Below, piece after piece: positions 35,112 through 43,977 of a stretch of DNA of 64,000 nt. Below the pieces are notes generated by a model that worked only from the letters and a program-made list of their open reading frames with translations, ran no database searches and had not been told where the DNA came from. How positions within the stretch are numbered: position 1 is the first letter of the stretch; each line of letters opens with the position of its first letter. Position numbers and translations under genes: made by a program. This DNA is from Porphyromonadaceae bacterium UBA7332 (lineage in GTDB: Bacteria; Bacteroidota; Bacteroidia; Bacteroidales; UBA7332): contig DKPO01000033.1 of the NCBI GenBank assembly GCA_002471225.1, forward strand, positions 35,195 through 99,194. The letters are read 5' to 3'.

Positions 35112-36044
35112 ATGAAAATAGTATTTCTGGATGAAGCCACAATTGGTCAATTGTCTGGCTTGAATAAGCTAAAAGCTTTAGGAGAATATGTAGGGTACGA
35201 TTATACATTACCGCAGGATACTGTAGCGAGAATTGCAGGCGCTGATGTGGTTATTACCAACAAAGTGATTATCGATAAAGCTCTGATGCAATCCAATCCT
35301 TCTCTGAAATTAATTTGTATTGCAGCAACAGGTACGAATAATGTGGATTTGCAGGCAGCAAACGAATTGGATATACAAGTAAAGAATGTGGCCGGTTATT
35401 CGACAGAAAGTGTTTTGCAAATAACCTTTTCGCTTTTGTTTCAATGGATGTCTCATATTTGTCAGTTTAACGACTATGTGCAAAGTGGCGAGTATGCACA
35501 GGCTAAACTTTTTACTACTATTACACCTGCATTTAATGAGTTGGCAGGCAAGCGTTACGGTATTATCGGTTTAGGAGCAATTGGCAGACGGGTAGCAGAG
35601 GTAGCTAAGGCTTTCGGAGCTGAAGTTGTCTATTATTCGACTTCGGGGAATAATCATAATCCGGATTACAAACAAATAGCATTAGAGGAACTGCTGCAAA
35701 CGGCAGATGTAATTTCTGTGCATGCGCCATTAAATGATAAAACAAATAATCTGATAAATGCAGATAGTTTTAAGCTGACTAAATCTACAGCATTTATTCT
35801 GAATGTCGGACGTGGGGGGATTATTAACGAAGCGGCTCTGGCTGAAGCATTAGATACAGATTGTATTGGAGGGGCAGGTATAGATGTTTTTACAAAAGAG
35901 CCTGTTTTAGAAACAAATCCCTTGATGAATGTAAAAAATAAACACAAATTATTTATGACTCCCCATATTGCATGGGCTTCTGTAGAGGCACGTGAACGAC
36001 TTTTAAGTTTGATTGCTAAAAACATTATTGATTCGGGTATCTGA
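35112..36044 (+). CDS. D-2-hydroxyacid dehydrogenase (glycerate dehydrogenase-like)
   Basis: NAD(P)-dependent reductase of 310 residues interconverting 2-oxo acids and D-2-hydroxy acids. The Rossmann motif GLGAIG is at 153-158. Catalytic residues sit in LNVGRGGIIN (Arg), the Glu near DVFTKEPV, and the His of TPHIAWAS. Overall it resembles hydroxypyruvate/glycerate dehydrogenases (HprA). No pathway partner is adjacent, so the substrate is inferred only. Confidence 0.9.
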   Translation: MKIVFLDEATIGQLSGLNKLKALGEYVGYDYTLPQDTVARIAGADVVITNKVIIDKALMQSNPSLKLICIAATGTNNVDLQAANELDIQVKNVAGYSTESVLQITFSLLFQWMSHICQFNDYVQSGEYAQAKLFTTITPAFNELAGKRYGIIGLGAIGRRVAEVAKAFGAEVVYYSTSGNNHNPDYKQIALEELLQTADVISVHAPLNDKTNNLINADSFKLTKSTAFILNVGRGGIINEAALAEALDTDCIGGAGIDVFTKEPVLETNPLMNVKNKHKLFMTPHIAWASVEARERLLSLIAKNIIDSGI

Positions 36045-36061
36045 GTTAAGTATAAAAGTAG

Positions 36062-36069
36062 TACTTTTG
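36062..36069 (+). promoter_or_regulatory. Predicted -7 box of the AspT/YidE-type transporter gene
   Basis: TACTTTTG matching TAnnTTTG, 18 nt before the ATG at 36088 and just after the dehydrogenase stop. Confidence 0.45.
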
Positions 36070-36087
36070 CACTCCAATTTAAAAATT

Positions 36088-37764
36088 ATGGAATTTCTTG
36101 AGACGCTTTTTACAAGCCAGACTGTAGTTCAGTCTATCCTTTTATTTTGTGCAGTGAGTGCAATTGGATTAATATTGGGTAAAATTAAAATTGCCGGAGT
36201 TTCATTAGGAGTAACTTTTGTTTTCTTTATTGGTATTTTGGCCGGACACTTAGGTTTTGAACCTAATCCGCAGATGCTTAGTTTTGCTCAAAGTTTCGGA
36301 CTGATCATTTTCGTTTATGCATTGGGTTTGCAAGTCGGACCCGGGTTCTTTGCTTCTTTAAAAGAAGGTGGAGTAAAGCTTACGATGCTTGCCTCTTTGG
36401 TTGTCATTATAGGTCTGATTCTGACTGTCGTATTTCATTATACGTTTCATATTTCGATGGCTGAAATGATGGGTATTCTATCCGGAGCAGTAACCAACAC
36501 GCCTGCATTAGGAGCTGCACAACAAACATTGGATTACATTCGCTCGGTCGATACATCTGTCCCTTCTGCTGAGATTGCTTTAGGTTGTGCCGTGACTTAT
36601 CCTTTGGGTGTTATAGGTGTGATTCTCGCTTTAATCTTTCTGAAGGCTATTTTTCCGAAAAGTGTTGAAAGAGCTGCTACTTCCGAACGGAAAGAAAAGA
36701 AAATGTATATTTCCAGTTTTCAGGTAACAAATAAACAATTATTTGGGAAGTCAGTAAAAGAAGTTGTTGCATTATCTCATAAACAATTTGTTATTTCACG
36801 TATCTGGCGTGAAGGAAAAGTAATAATCCCGACTTCAGATACGATCTTTGCTCCAAATGAGATTGTATTGGTTATGACAACGGAAGAGGATGCCCAATGG
36901 CTGGAACTTTTGTTTGGTAAACAGGAGGATCTTAACTGGAATGAGGAGAATATTGACTGGAATGAGATTGACAGCGAGCTTGTTTCGAGAAGAATCCTTG
37001 TAACGCATCAGGAAGTGAACGGAAAAACACTCGGATCCTTGCGTTTGCGTAATGTATATGGTGTGAATATTACCCGTATTAATCGTTCCGGTATAGACTT
37101 ATTGCCTAATCGGGATATTCGTATTCAGATGGGTGATAAGATTACGGTTGTAGGTGAGCGTAAGTCAATCGAAAATGTCGAAAAGGTATTAGGTAATTCC
37201 TTGGCAAGGCTGAAAGAACCTAACCTGATCGCGATTTTTGTCGGAATTCTTCTGGGATTGGTGTTAGGCTCTTTGCCTATCTTTATACCTGGAGTTGTTG
37301 TACCGGTTAAATTAGGTATTGCCGGCGGTCCGATTGTAGTTGGTATTTTGATGGGTGCATTTGGTCCGCGTTTCTCAATGGTTACTTATACAACACAAAG
37401 CGCCAATTTGATGTTACGCCAGTTAGGCATTGTTCTATATCTTGCAGGTCTTGGTATCGAATCCGGAGGTCGTTTTATGGAAACAATATTCAGACCGGAA
37501 GGTGTTCTATGGGTGGGGACAGGCTTTATGCTTACTGTTATCCCGGTACTGATCGTTGGATTCATAGCTATAAAAGCAATGAAAATGGATTTGCAATCAG
37601 TTTCAGGAATGTTATGTGGAAGTATGTCTAATCCAATGGCTCTTAACTATGCGAATACAAATATTGGCGGGACGTATCCGGCAGTAGCTTATGCAACGGT
37701 ATATCCTATTGTGATGTTTCTTCGTGTAATTACTGCACAATTAATGCTTACCTTGTTCTTGTAG
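36088..37764 (+). CDS. AspT/YidE-YbjL-type putative transporter
   Basis: Membrane protein of 558 residues with the duplicated aspartate:alanine-exchanger fold: two blocks of five to six helices (about 1-190 and 385-558) on either side of two soluble RCK-C (TrkA-C) domains (about 205-290 and 300-375). Repeat signatures GAVTNTPALGAAQQTL and GSMSNPMALNYANTNI are the mirrored pore motifs. E. coli relatives YidE and YbjL lack a proven substrate. The open frame extends 25 codons upstream, but that part overlaps the previous gene and the predicted promoter, so MEFLETL was chosen. Confidence 0.92.
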   Translation: MEFLETLFTSQTVVQSILLFCAVSAIGLILGKIKIAGVSLGVTFVFFIGILAGHLGFEPNPQMLSFAQSFGLIIFVYALGLQVGPGFFASLKEGGVKLTMLASLVVIIGLILTVVFHYTFHISMAEMMGILSGAVTNTPALGAAQQTLDYIRSVDTSVPSAEIALGCAVTYPLGVIGVILALIFLKAIFPKSVERAATSERKEKKMYISSFQVTNKQLFGKSVKEVVALSHKQFVISRIWREGKVIIPTSDTIFAPNEIVLVMTTEEDAQWLELLFGKQEDLNWNEENIDWNEIDSELVSRRILVTHQEVNGKTLGSLRLRNVYGVNITRINRSGIDLLPNRDIRIQMGDKITVVGERKSIENVEKVLGNSLARLKEPNLIAIFVGILLGLVLGSLPIFIPGVVVPVKLGIAGGPIVVGILMGAFGPRFSMVTYTTQSANLMLRQLGIVLYLAGLGIESGGRFMETIFRPEGVLWVGTGFMLTVIPVLIVGFIAIKAMKMDLQSVSGMLCGSMSNPMALNYANTNIGGTYPAVAYATVYPIVMFLRVITAQLMLTLFL

Positions 37765-37786
37765 GTCCACAGATATATATAAAAGT

Positions 37787-37825
37787 TCACCCTCTATCAA
37801 AGTAGATTACTTCGATAGAGGGTGA
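37787..37825. terminator. Bidirectional terminator
   Basis: TCACCCTCTATC/GATAGAGGGTGA (37787-37798 with 37814-37825), 15-nt loop with further pairing possible. It sits between the convergent transporter and patatin genes, 2 nt from the latter's stop codon. Confidence 0.75.
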
Positions 37826-37826
37826 T

Positions 37827-38681
37827 TTATTTTACCTCATGATTATTCAGAAACTCCTGTGCTATATCCATACCATGCAAATACAACTTCATTAGTTTTA
37901 TCGTGTCTTGTTCGGTACGCGTTACGCCAAAAATGTCAGTTGGTCTGATAACTGTTATCTCCCCCTTTTTTTCAAGGTTTTCGACCAGATCCATCGTTTC
38001 ATTGTACTTGTATGCTCTGAAGTTTAATCCTTCACAGATCTTGGGATATTTACGCAATGCAAATTTAGGAATCTGTATGGATGAGATCTTCTTTCTGTAT
38101 CCTTTCTCTTGGGTTAAAACCAATACACTGTTTTTGTATCCTTTACTGATAGCTCTTTCAATCGGAATCGAATCACTTATACCACCGTCAAGCATCGGTG
38201 TTCCGTCGACATCAACGACCGGACTGATAAATGGTAAGCTACAAGATGCTTTACAGATAGTCAGAAGCCGATCGGGATCTTCTTTTTCAGTCAGATAATG
38301 AGCTTTGCCTGTAAGGCAATCAGTTGCAACGAATTCGTATGTAGTTTCATTTGAGAAAAAAGCATCAAAGTCAAAAGGAACTTCATTGAAGGGGAAAGAG
38401 TGAAACAATAAATCATAGTCTATCCAGTTCTTTTTACGAACATAATGCTTAAATCCAATATAGTGATACTTATTAAGCATATCTATATTAATGGATCTTG
38501 TTCGGCCGATTTGTTTAGATAAGTATGATAAGGCATTTGTAGAGCCTGCAGAAACACCAATAAGGTATGGGAAATGAATATCTCTTCGTAAAAAAGTATC
38601 CAAAACTCCTGCAGTAAAAGTGCCTCGCATTCCTCCACCTTCAAGAATGAGGGCGGAGTTTCTAAGATTAAAGTTGTGCAT
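37827..38681 (-). CDS. Patatin-like phospholipase family protein
   Basis: Serine lipid acyl hydrolase of 284 residues. Oxyanion loop EGGGMRG (14-20), nucleophile S44 in GVSAGS and catalytic D165 in DGGISDS form the Ser-Asp dyad. It resembles the E. coli YjjU group (patatin with C-terminal DUF6363-like part). No signal peptide, so it is cytosolic or peripheral. The start MHNFNL was chosen because the ATG seven codons upstream lies inside the predicted -7 box at 38700-38707. Substrate not known. Confidence 0.92.
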   Translation of the reverse strand: MHNFNLRNSALILEGGGMRGTFTAGVLDTFLRRDIHFPYLIGVSAGSTNALSYLSKQIGRTRSINIDMLNKYHYIGFKHYVRKKNWIDYDLLFHSFPFNEVPFDFDAFFSNETTYEFVATDCLTGKAHYLTEKEDPDRLLTICKASCSLPFISPVVDVDGTPMLDGGISDSIPIERAISKGYKNSVLVLTQEKGYRKKISSIQIPKFALRKYPKICEGLNFRAYKYNETMDLVENLEKKGEITVIRPTDIFGVTRTEQDTIKLMKLYLHGMDIAQEFLNNHEVK

Positions 38682-38699
38682 TCTGGTATAATTTTGATG

Positions 38700-38707
38700 C
38701 AAAGGTA
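38700..38707 (-). promoter_or_regulatory. Predicted -7 box of the patatin gene
   Basis: Minus-strand TACCTTTG (plus CAAAGGTA) matching TAnnTTTG, 18 nt before the chosen start. It argues against the further-upstream ATG at 38702. Confidence 0.45.
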
Positions 38708-38730
38708 TGATAAATTATCTTTAAGATAAT

Positions 38731-38955
38731 CTATTCTCCCCGAAATTCATCTGAAGAGTTACGATAGCATGAGCCACACCATCCGTAAATAATAACAACC
38801 TTATTATCCTTTGTAGGATCAATGATTGTATATCCCGGTGTTTTTCCGCAATCGCAAATAATAGTTCCCCATTTAACGTCGTAATGCGGATTCTCAGATT
38901 TTATCTTATCAGCTGCTCTGTCTATGGCTGACTGTGTTTTGAAATATATTGTCAT
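38731..38955 (-). CDS. Small cysteine-containing protein of unknown function
   Basis: A 74-residue soluble protein. Four cysteines form two pairs, CDCGK (about 34-38) and CGSC (about 60-63), a spacing suited to a zinc knuckle or redox pair. I do not recognise the family. The frame has normal codon structure, ends 49 nt from the patatin start on the same strand and has a helical N terminus (TQSAIDRAADKIKSE), so I regard it as real. Confidence 0.65.
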   Translation of the reverse strand: MTIYFKTQSAIDRAADKIKSENPHYDVKWGTIICDCGKTPGYTIIDPTKDNKVVIIYGWCGSCYRNSSDEFRGE

Positions 38956-39078
38956 AATTCATCGGTGTTTATTTGAATATTTGGTGTAACAAATACAATA
39001 TTCGATTTGTTCTTATGCAAAACTAATCAATAACTCTTCAAAATTTATCGAAAGGGGGAGTATTTTAAGAATTAATTA

Positions 39079-39086
39079 TACATTTG
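39079..39086 (+). promoter_or_regulatory. Predicted -7 box of the DUF4494 gene
   Basis: TACATTTG matching TAnnTTTG, about 50 nt before the ATG at 39138. Confidence 0.45.
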
Positions 39087-39137
39087 CAAGAGTGAATATT
39101 TTAGACATAATAACTGAAAATAAATTATAACATAAAT

Positions 39138-39599
39138 ATGAATAACTGGTTTGAATGTAAGGTTCGTTACGAGAAAACGATGGAGAACGGAATGTTGAAG
39201 AAAGTAACTGAGCCTTATTTAGTAGATGCTTTATCATTTACTGAAGCCGAAGCAAGAATCATTAAAGAAGTGACTCCTTTTATTACAGGAGAATTTACTG
39301 TATCAGATATTAAACGTGCGAAAATCAGTGAAATCTTTGAAGATGAAACTGGTGATCGCTGGTTTAAAGCAAAAGTTCAGTTTGTAACTATTGACGAACG
39401 TAGTGGTGCTGAAAAGAAAACATCTTGTTTTATGCTTATTCAGGCCGGAGATTTACGTGAGGCTGTAGCTAATCTTGACAAAGGAATGAAAGGAACGATG
39501 GCTGATTATGTTATAGCCTCGGTTGCCGAAACTCCACTTATGGATATTTTTCCGTTTAACTCGGAAGAAGCTGAAGTAAAAACAGAGATTGATCAATAA
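39138..39599 (+). CDS. DUF4494 domain protein
   Basis: A 153-residue cytosolic protein typical of Bacteroidetes. It shows an internal two-fold pattern: NWFECKVRYEKTMENGMLKKVTEPYLVDALSFTEAEARI near the N terminus and DRWFKAKVQFVTIDERSGAEKKTSCFMLIQAGDLREAV in the second half, so it is probably a duplicated small alpha/beta unit. The family has no known function. It is immediately followed (1 nt) by the YggS gene, a pairing I recall from other Bacteroidales. Confidence 0.9.
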   Translation: MNNWFECKVRYEKTMENGMLKKVTEPYLVDALSFTEAEARIIKEVTPFITGEFTVSDIKRAKISEIFEDETGDRWFKAKVQFVTIDERSGAEKKTSCFMLIQAGDLREAVANLDKGMKGTMADYVIASVAETPLMDIFPFNSEEAEVKTEIDQ

Positions 39600-39600
39600 A

Positions 39601-40272
39601 ATGGGATATATACAAGATAAAATACATTCTTTGAAAATTGAGCTACCGGAGAAAGTTTCTCTGGTAGCCGTTTCAAAATTTCATCCCGAAGAGTCTATTC
39701 GTGAAGCATATGAAGCTGGACAAAGGATATTCGGTGAAAGTAAAGTGCAGGAATTAGTACCTAAGGCAGAGCATTTACCTAAGGATATTGAATGGCATTT
39801 TATCGGTCATTTGCAAACGAATAAGATTAAATATATCATTCCGTTTGTAAGTTTGATTCATAGTGTCGATTCATTTAAACTTTTAAAAGAGATCAATAAG
39901 GAAGCTCAAAAAAAGGATCGTATTGTCGATTGTTTGTTGCAGTTCCATATTGCTGAAGAAGATACAAAATTTGGTCTCTCTCTGGTAGAAGCGGACGATT
40001 TTTTGTCTGCCGGCCTACTTAACGAACTGGGTCATATACGGATTGTTGGCGTAATGGGTATGGCAACATTTAGTGATGATGATGATCAGGTCCGTAAGGA
40101 GTTTAAAAATCTGAAAATGATATTTGACACATTGAAACATACCTATTTCGAAGATAAATCCTATTTTAAACATGTATCAATGGGTATGTCTGATGACTAT
40201 ACGATCGCTATAGAAGAGGGCAGTACTTTGGTGCGAATAGGTAGCTCTATCTTTGGAGTAAGAAATTATTAA
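39601..40272 (+). CDS. YggS-family pyridoxal phosphate homeostasis protein
   Basis: PLP-binding protein (223 residues) of the PLPBP/YggS family, which keeps vitamin B6 vitamers and amino-acid pools balanced. The PLP lysine is in LVAVSKFHPEESI near residue 25-28; further signatures are FGESKVQEL, WHFIGHLQTNKIK, and MGMSDDYTIAIEEGSTLVRIGSSIFG at the C terminus. An upstream in-frame ATG would overlap the DUF4494 gene, so the ATG at 39601 was taken. Confidence 0.95.
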   Translation: MGYIQDKIHSLKIELPEKVSLVAVSKFHPEESIREAYEAGQRIFGESKVQELVPKAEHLPKDIEWHFIGHLQTNKIKYIIPFVSLIHSVDSFKLLKEINKEAQKKDRIVDCLLQFHIAEEDTKFGLSLVEADDFLSAGLLNELGHIRIVGVMGMATFSDDDDQVRKEFKNLKMIFDTLKHTYFEDKSYFKHVSMGMSDDYTIAIEEGSTLVRIGSSIFGVRNY

Positions 40273-40304
40273 ATAAATTAGCAATTCGCTTAAACTGATT
40301 AACC

Positions 40305-41282
40305 ATGGTGAATTTAGAAGTTATATACGCGGGGTTGAAGTTACGCAATCCTTTTATTGTCAGTAGTTCAGGATTGACAAATACAGTTGAGAAATGTATT
40401 GCTTTAAATAAAGCAGGTGCAGGTGCTATTGTACTAAAATCATTGTTTGAAGAGCAATTAGATATTATGTCAACACAATATCTGAAGACGTCGGACTATC
40501 CGGAAGCTGAAGACTATATCAAACAATATGTTCAGGCTGAGAGATTGGAGGAATATAAAACATTAGTAAAGCAGGCATCTGAAGCTTGTGATATTCCGAT
40601 TATTGCCAGTGTAAACTGTTACCATAACGGTCAGTGGACTAAATTTGCAAGAGCTATCCAGGATGCAGGAGCTTCTGCTTTAGAGCTTAATGTCTCATTG
40701 CTGGATACTTCAAAAGAAGGAATTAATGTAACTCAGGCTCATGTGGATATTGTACGTAGCGTAGTGAAAGAATTGTCAATTCCTGTAATTGTTAAAATTG
40801 GAGAGAATCACGATAACCTTGTTCATTTGGTAGAATCTCTTAAAGGAGCTGGAGCCAAAGCAGTTGTATTGTTCAATAAATATTATCCGGTTGATATTAA
40901 TATTGATACATTGCAAATGACTGTAGGTAATATTTTTAGTCGAAAAGGTGACTTAAGCCACATGTTGAGATGGGTTGGAGTGATTTCAGGGAAGACATCG
41001 AATATTGATATATCTGCATCAACAGGTGTGCTTGAATGGGAAGATGTTGTAAAAGTGATCTTATCCGGAGCAACAACCGTTCAATTATGTACAACCGTTT
41101 ACGAAAACGGAAATGATGTTATTCATCAAATGGAAACTTGTCTTGAAGCATGGATGGATAAACAAGGTTTTGATAGTTTGGCCGAATTCCGTGGTAAACT
41201 TAATTACAGGGATATCGAAGATCAAAGCTTCTATGAGCGTACACAATTTATGAAATACTTTACGAACAGAGAATCAAAATAA
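40305..41282 (+). CDS. Dihydroorotate dehydrogenase-like flavoprotein
   Basis: A 325-residue TIM-barrel FMN protein related to class 1 dihydroorotate dehydrogenase. NPFIVSSSGLTNT, VLKSLFEEQL, ASVNCYHNGQW, ALELNVSLLDTS and PVIVKIGEN follow the barrel strands in order. The usual PyrD active-site context (N-x-S-C-P, loop nucleophile) is altered to LNVSLLDTS, so the true substrate may differ; databases usually call it dihydroorotate dehydrogenase-like. It is in line with YggS (32-nt gap) and the AAA-DUF4435 gene (19-nt gap). Confidence 0.88.
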   Translation: MVNLEVIYAGLKLRNPFIVSSSGLTNTVEKCIALNKAGAGAIVLKSLFEEQLDIMSTQYLKTSDYPEAEDYIKQYVQAERLEEYKTLVKQASEACDIPIIASVNCYHNGQWTKFARAIQDAGASALELNVSLLDTSKEGINVTQAHVDIVRSVVKELSIPVIVKIGENHDNLVHLVESLKGAGAKAVVLFNKYYPVDINIDTLQMTVGNIFSRKGDLSHMLRWVGVISGKTSNIDISASTGVLEWEDVVKVILSGATTVQLCTTVYENGNDVIHQMETCLEAWMDKQGFDSLAEFRGKLNYRDIEDQSFYERTQFMKYFTNRESK

Positions 41283-41301
41283 AGCCTGATATACTAAGCA
41301 C

Positions 41302-42849
41302 ATGATGAAACTAATATTACCAAAATCCAGAGATGAGATATCTGATGTCGTTTTAGACGGCTATAACTCAATGGTAGTTATAGGGGCTAACGGATCAGGT
41401 AAAAGCCGTTTTGGGACGGAAATAATTAAGAAGAATAAGAATGCTGTCAAAATTTCGGCACTGAACTCTTTATATTTCTTTGTTCCCGATCGAAAGAATA
41501 AAGTCAAAGAACAGGTTTTGGAAGTATGCAATGAAATTGAGCATTTGTCCGAATTCGAAAGATTGAAAGTCGTGCTTATGCAAGATGAAATTGAAGCATC
41601 TATGATGTTTAGACAGGCCGCACAGTCAGGTAAAGAGCTGATTCTGACCGAAACCCGATTTGATAAACTCAGGCGGATATGGTTCAAGCTTTTGCCTTAC
41701 AGCCAATTGATTATACAGGATAAATCCTTTCGTGTAAAAACATCGTATGATATAAATCATTATGATATCAATAGGTTAAGTGACAGCGAGAAAATTATAT
41801 TCTATCTTATAGGATCGGTTTTGTTGCTGCCACCTAATGCTATTGCTGTAATTGACGAGCCGGAACTACATATTAATGAATCTGTATTATCAGGAATCTG
41901 GGATGAGCTCGAAATGGTCCGTTCAGACTGTTCTTTTGTTTATCTGACTCATAATATCGATTTCGCATTATCACGAATTAATGCTAAAAAGTTTTGGATT
42001 AAATCAGTAGATTTCGAAAATCATATATGGGATTATGGAGAGATAACATCTTTCGAGAATATACCGGAAGATCTTTATATGGAAATCCTTGGCAGTCGTA
42101 AACCTCTTTTGTTTATCGAAGGTACCGAGCATAATAGTATTGACAGTAAACTTTATCCATTTATTTTTACCGATCATACAGTGAAGGCATTGGGAGGGTG
42201 TACTAAGGTTATTGAGACCACCAAAGCATTTGCCGAACAACTTCGCTTTCATTTACTTAAAGTCCATGGTATTGTCGATCGGGATAGACGGACAGATGAT
42301 GAAGTAGATTATTTAAGACGTAATAATATTTATGTGCCTGAAGTAGCAGAGGTTGAGAATTTTCTCATGCTCGAACCTGTTATTAAAGCCGTAGCAAACC
42401 GGATGCTTAAGAATCCCGATATTGTTTTTTCTGAATTAAAGCAAAATGTACTTAGGTTATTTCAGGAAGATCTTCAGTCACAGGCATTATTGCACACACG
42501 TCATCGTGTGAGACGACAGATCGAGCTTATGATTGATCGGCGAGTATCTGATATCAGTGAACTGGAAGATCATATATCGAAACTTACTGAAAATTATAAT
42601 ACCAAATCCATTTACGAGAGTCTGATGACTGAATTTCAGCAATACATACATACAGGTGATTACAATGCTATTTTACGTGTGTACAATCAAAAAGGCTTAT
42701 TGCCGCGTAGTCGCATTCTGCAAATGTGTGGAATAAGTACAAAAGATGCTTATATAACATTCGTCTTGTCATTATTGAAAGAAGACAAAAAAGAAGCAAT
42801 CGAAATCCGTAAAGCAATCAAAGAGGCACTACTTATTACTGATTTTTAG
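41302..42849 (+). CDS. AAA/ABC-type ATPase fused to DUF4435 (TOPRIM-like)
   Basis: A 515-residue soluble protein. Residues 20-230 form an ABC-class ATPase: Walker A GANGSGKS (28-35), signature-like LSDSEK (159-164), Walker B AVIDEPELH (D185, E186) and switch His 217. No long coiled coil separates Walker A from the signature. Residues about 265-460 match DUF4435, a TOPRIM-like nuclease fold: E273 in FIEGTE, D326 and D328 in GIVDRD, and EVENF (about 350-354). This ATPase-plus-TOPRIM-like pair occurs in OLD nucleases and, as AriA plus AriB, in the PARIS anti-phage system. The neighbours are metabolic, and I believe relatives are widespread in Bacteroidales, so a housekeeping role is equally possible. 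Confidence 0.85.
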   Translation: MMKLILPKSRDEISDVVLDGYNSMVVIGANGSGKSRFGTEIIKKNKNAVKISALNSLYFFVPDRKNKVKEQVLEVCNEIEHLSEFERLKVVLMQDEIEASMMFRQAAQSGKELILTETRFDKLRRIWFKLLPYSQLIIQDKSFRVKTSYDINHYDINRLSDSEKIIFYLIGSVLLLPPNAIAVIDEPELHINESVLSGIWDELEMVRSDCSFVYLTHNIDFALSRINAKKFWIKSVDFENHIWDYGEITSFENIPEDLYMEILGSRKPLLFIEGTEHNSIDSKLYPFIFTDHTVKALGGCTKVIETTKAFAEQLRFHLLKVHGIVDRDRRTDDEVDYLRRNNIYVPEVAEVENFLMLEPVIKAVANRMLKNPDIVFSELKQNVLRLFQEDLQSQALLHTRHRVRRQIELMIDRRVSDISELEDHISKLTENYNTKSIYESLMTEFQQYIHTGDYNAILRVYNQKGLLPRSRILQMCGISTKDAYITFVLSLLKEDKKEAIEIRKAIKEALLITDF

Positions 42850-42873
42850 TTTTTTTGATTCAAAACATCCAAT

Positions 42874-42908
42874 TATTGGCGACAAAAAGAGATAATTTCT
42901 TATTTTTG
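42874..42908 (+). promoter_or_regulatory. Predicted promoter of the DHH phosphoesterase gene
   Basis: An ATTG at about 42875-42878, 22-nt spacer, TATTTTTG (42901-42908), 20 nt before the start at 42929. Confidence 0.5.
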
Positions 42909-42928
42909 CCGATAATAATTGTAATAGT

Positions 42929-43951
42929 ATGATAAGTAAAATAATTGAAGAGGCTAAAGTTCAGCAGGCAAAGAAGTTAATCGAGAAGAGTCAGAAGATT
43001 ATCATAGTGTCTCATATGTCACCTGATGGAGATGCTGTAGGTTCTTCGCTGGCCATGTATCATTTTTTACTTGAATTGGAAAAAGATGTACAGGTTATTC
43101 TTCCTGATGCTTTCCCGGATTTTCTGAACTGGTTAAACGCAAGCGGAGATATACTTTTATATGATAGATATCCGCAATATGCAGAAGAGGCGTTTGATGC
43201 GGCTGATCTGATACTTTGTATGGATTTCAATTCACACCATCGTGTAGGAGAAAATCTGAAACAACTTCTGGAAAAATCCTCTGCTAAGAAAATACTTATT
43301 GATCACCATTTAGATCCGGACGAGACTTTTGATGTCTCAATCTCTTATCCATCTATGTGCGCAACAGCAGAAGTCGCTTTCAGACTAATCTGTCGTATGG
43401 GATATTTTGAAGAGATTAATCGAAACTGTGCCGAGGCTATTTACACAGCCATGATGACTGATACAGGGCGTTTCTCTTATAATTCAGACTCTCCTGAAAT
43501 ATATTATATTATAGCTGAGTTGATCAAGAAAGGCGTAAACAAAGATGAAATTCATCGTCGGGTCTATCAAAATGAATCATTGGATCGTATGCGTCTTCGC
43601 GGATATATAATCTACGAAAAAATGAAAGTTATACCGACCTTGCAATGTGCCATTATTACTCTGACTGAAGATGAAATGCTACATTTCAATTGTCAGAAAG
43701 GTGATACAGAAGGTTTGGTTAATATACCGCTTGATATTAAAAATGTCAATTGCTCGGTATTGTTTAAAGAAGACAGACAAGCAGGCAAGATTAAAATATC
43801 ATTCCGTTCTATAGGAAGTATTGCAGTCAATGAATTGTCTAATAAATATTTCAATGGGGGAGGACATAAGAATGCAGCTGGAGGAAGCTGGTATGCATCT
43901 ATGGAAGAGGCCGTCGAGCTATTTAAAAAAGTACTTCCGGATTACATGTAA
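42929..43951 (+). CDS. DHH/DHHA1 phosphoesterase, NrnA-like
   Basis: Manganese-dependent phosphoesterase of 340 residues, degrading nanoRNA oligonucleotides and/or pAp. DHH-domain metal ligands: SHMSPDGDAVGSS (about 28-40), DLILCMDFNSHHRVG, LIDHHLDPDE, and DTGRFSYNS. The C-terminal DHHA1 domain ends with the GGGHKNAAGGSW substrate motif. NrnA rather than RecJ is favoured by the short length. The DUF4827 lipoprotein gene follows 26 nt later, so they share a transcript. Confidence 0.94.
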   Translation: MISKIIEEAKVQQAKKLIEKSQKIIIVSHMSPDGDAVGSSLAMYHFLLELEKDVQVILPDAFPDFLNWLNASGDILLYDRYPQYAEEAFDAADLILCMDFNSHHRVGENLKQLLEKSSAKKILIDHHLDPDETFDVSISYPSMCATAEVAFRLICRMGYFEEINRNCAEAIYTAMMTDTGRFSYNSDSPEIYYIIAELIKKGVNKDEIHRRVYQNESLDRMRLRGYIIYEKMKVIPTLQCAIITLTEDEMLHFNCQKGDTEGLVNIPLDIKNVNCSVLFKEDRQAGKIKISFRSIGSIAVNELSNKYFNGGGHKNAAGGSWYASMEEAVELFKKVLPDYM

Positions 43952-43977
43952 ATAATAAATCTATTAATAAAATACAG

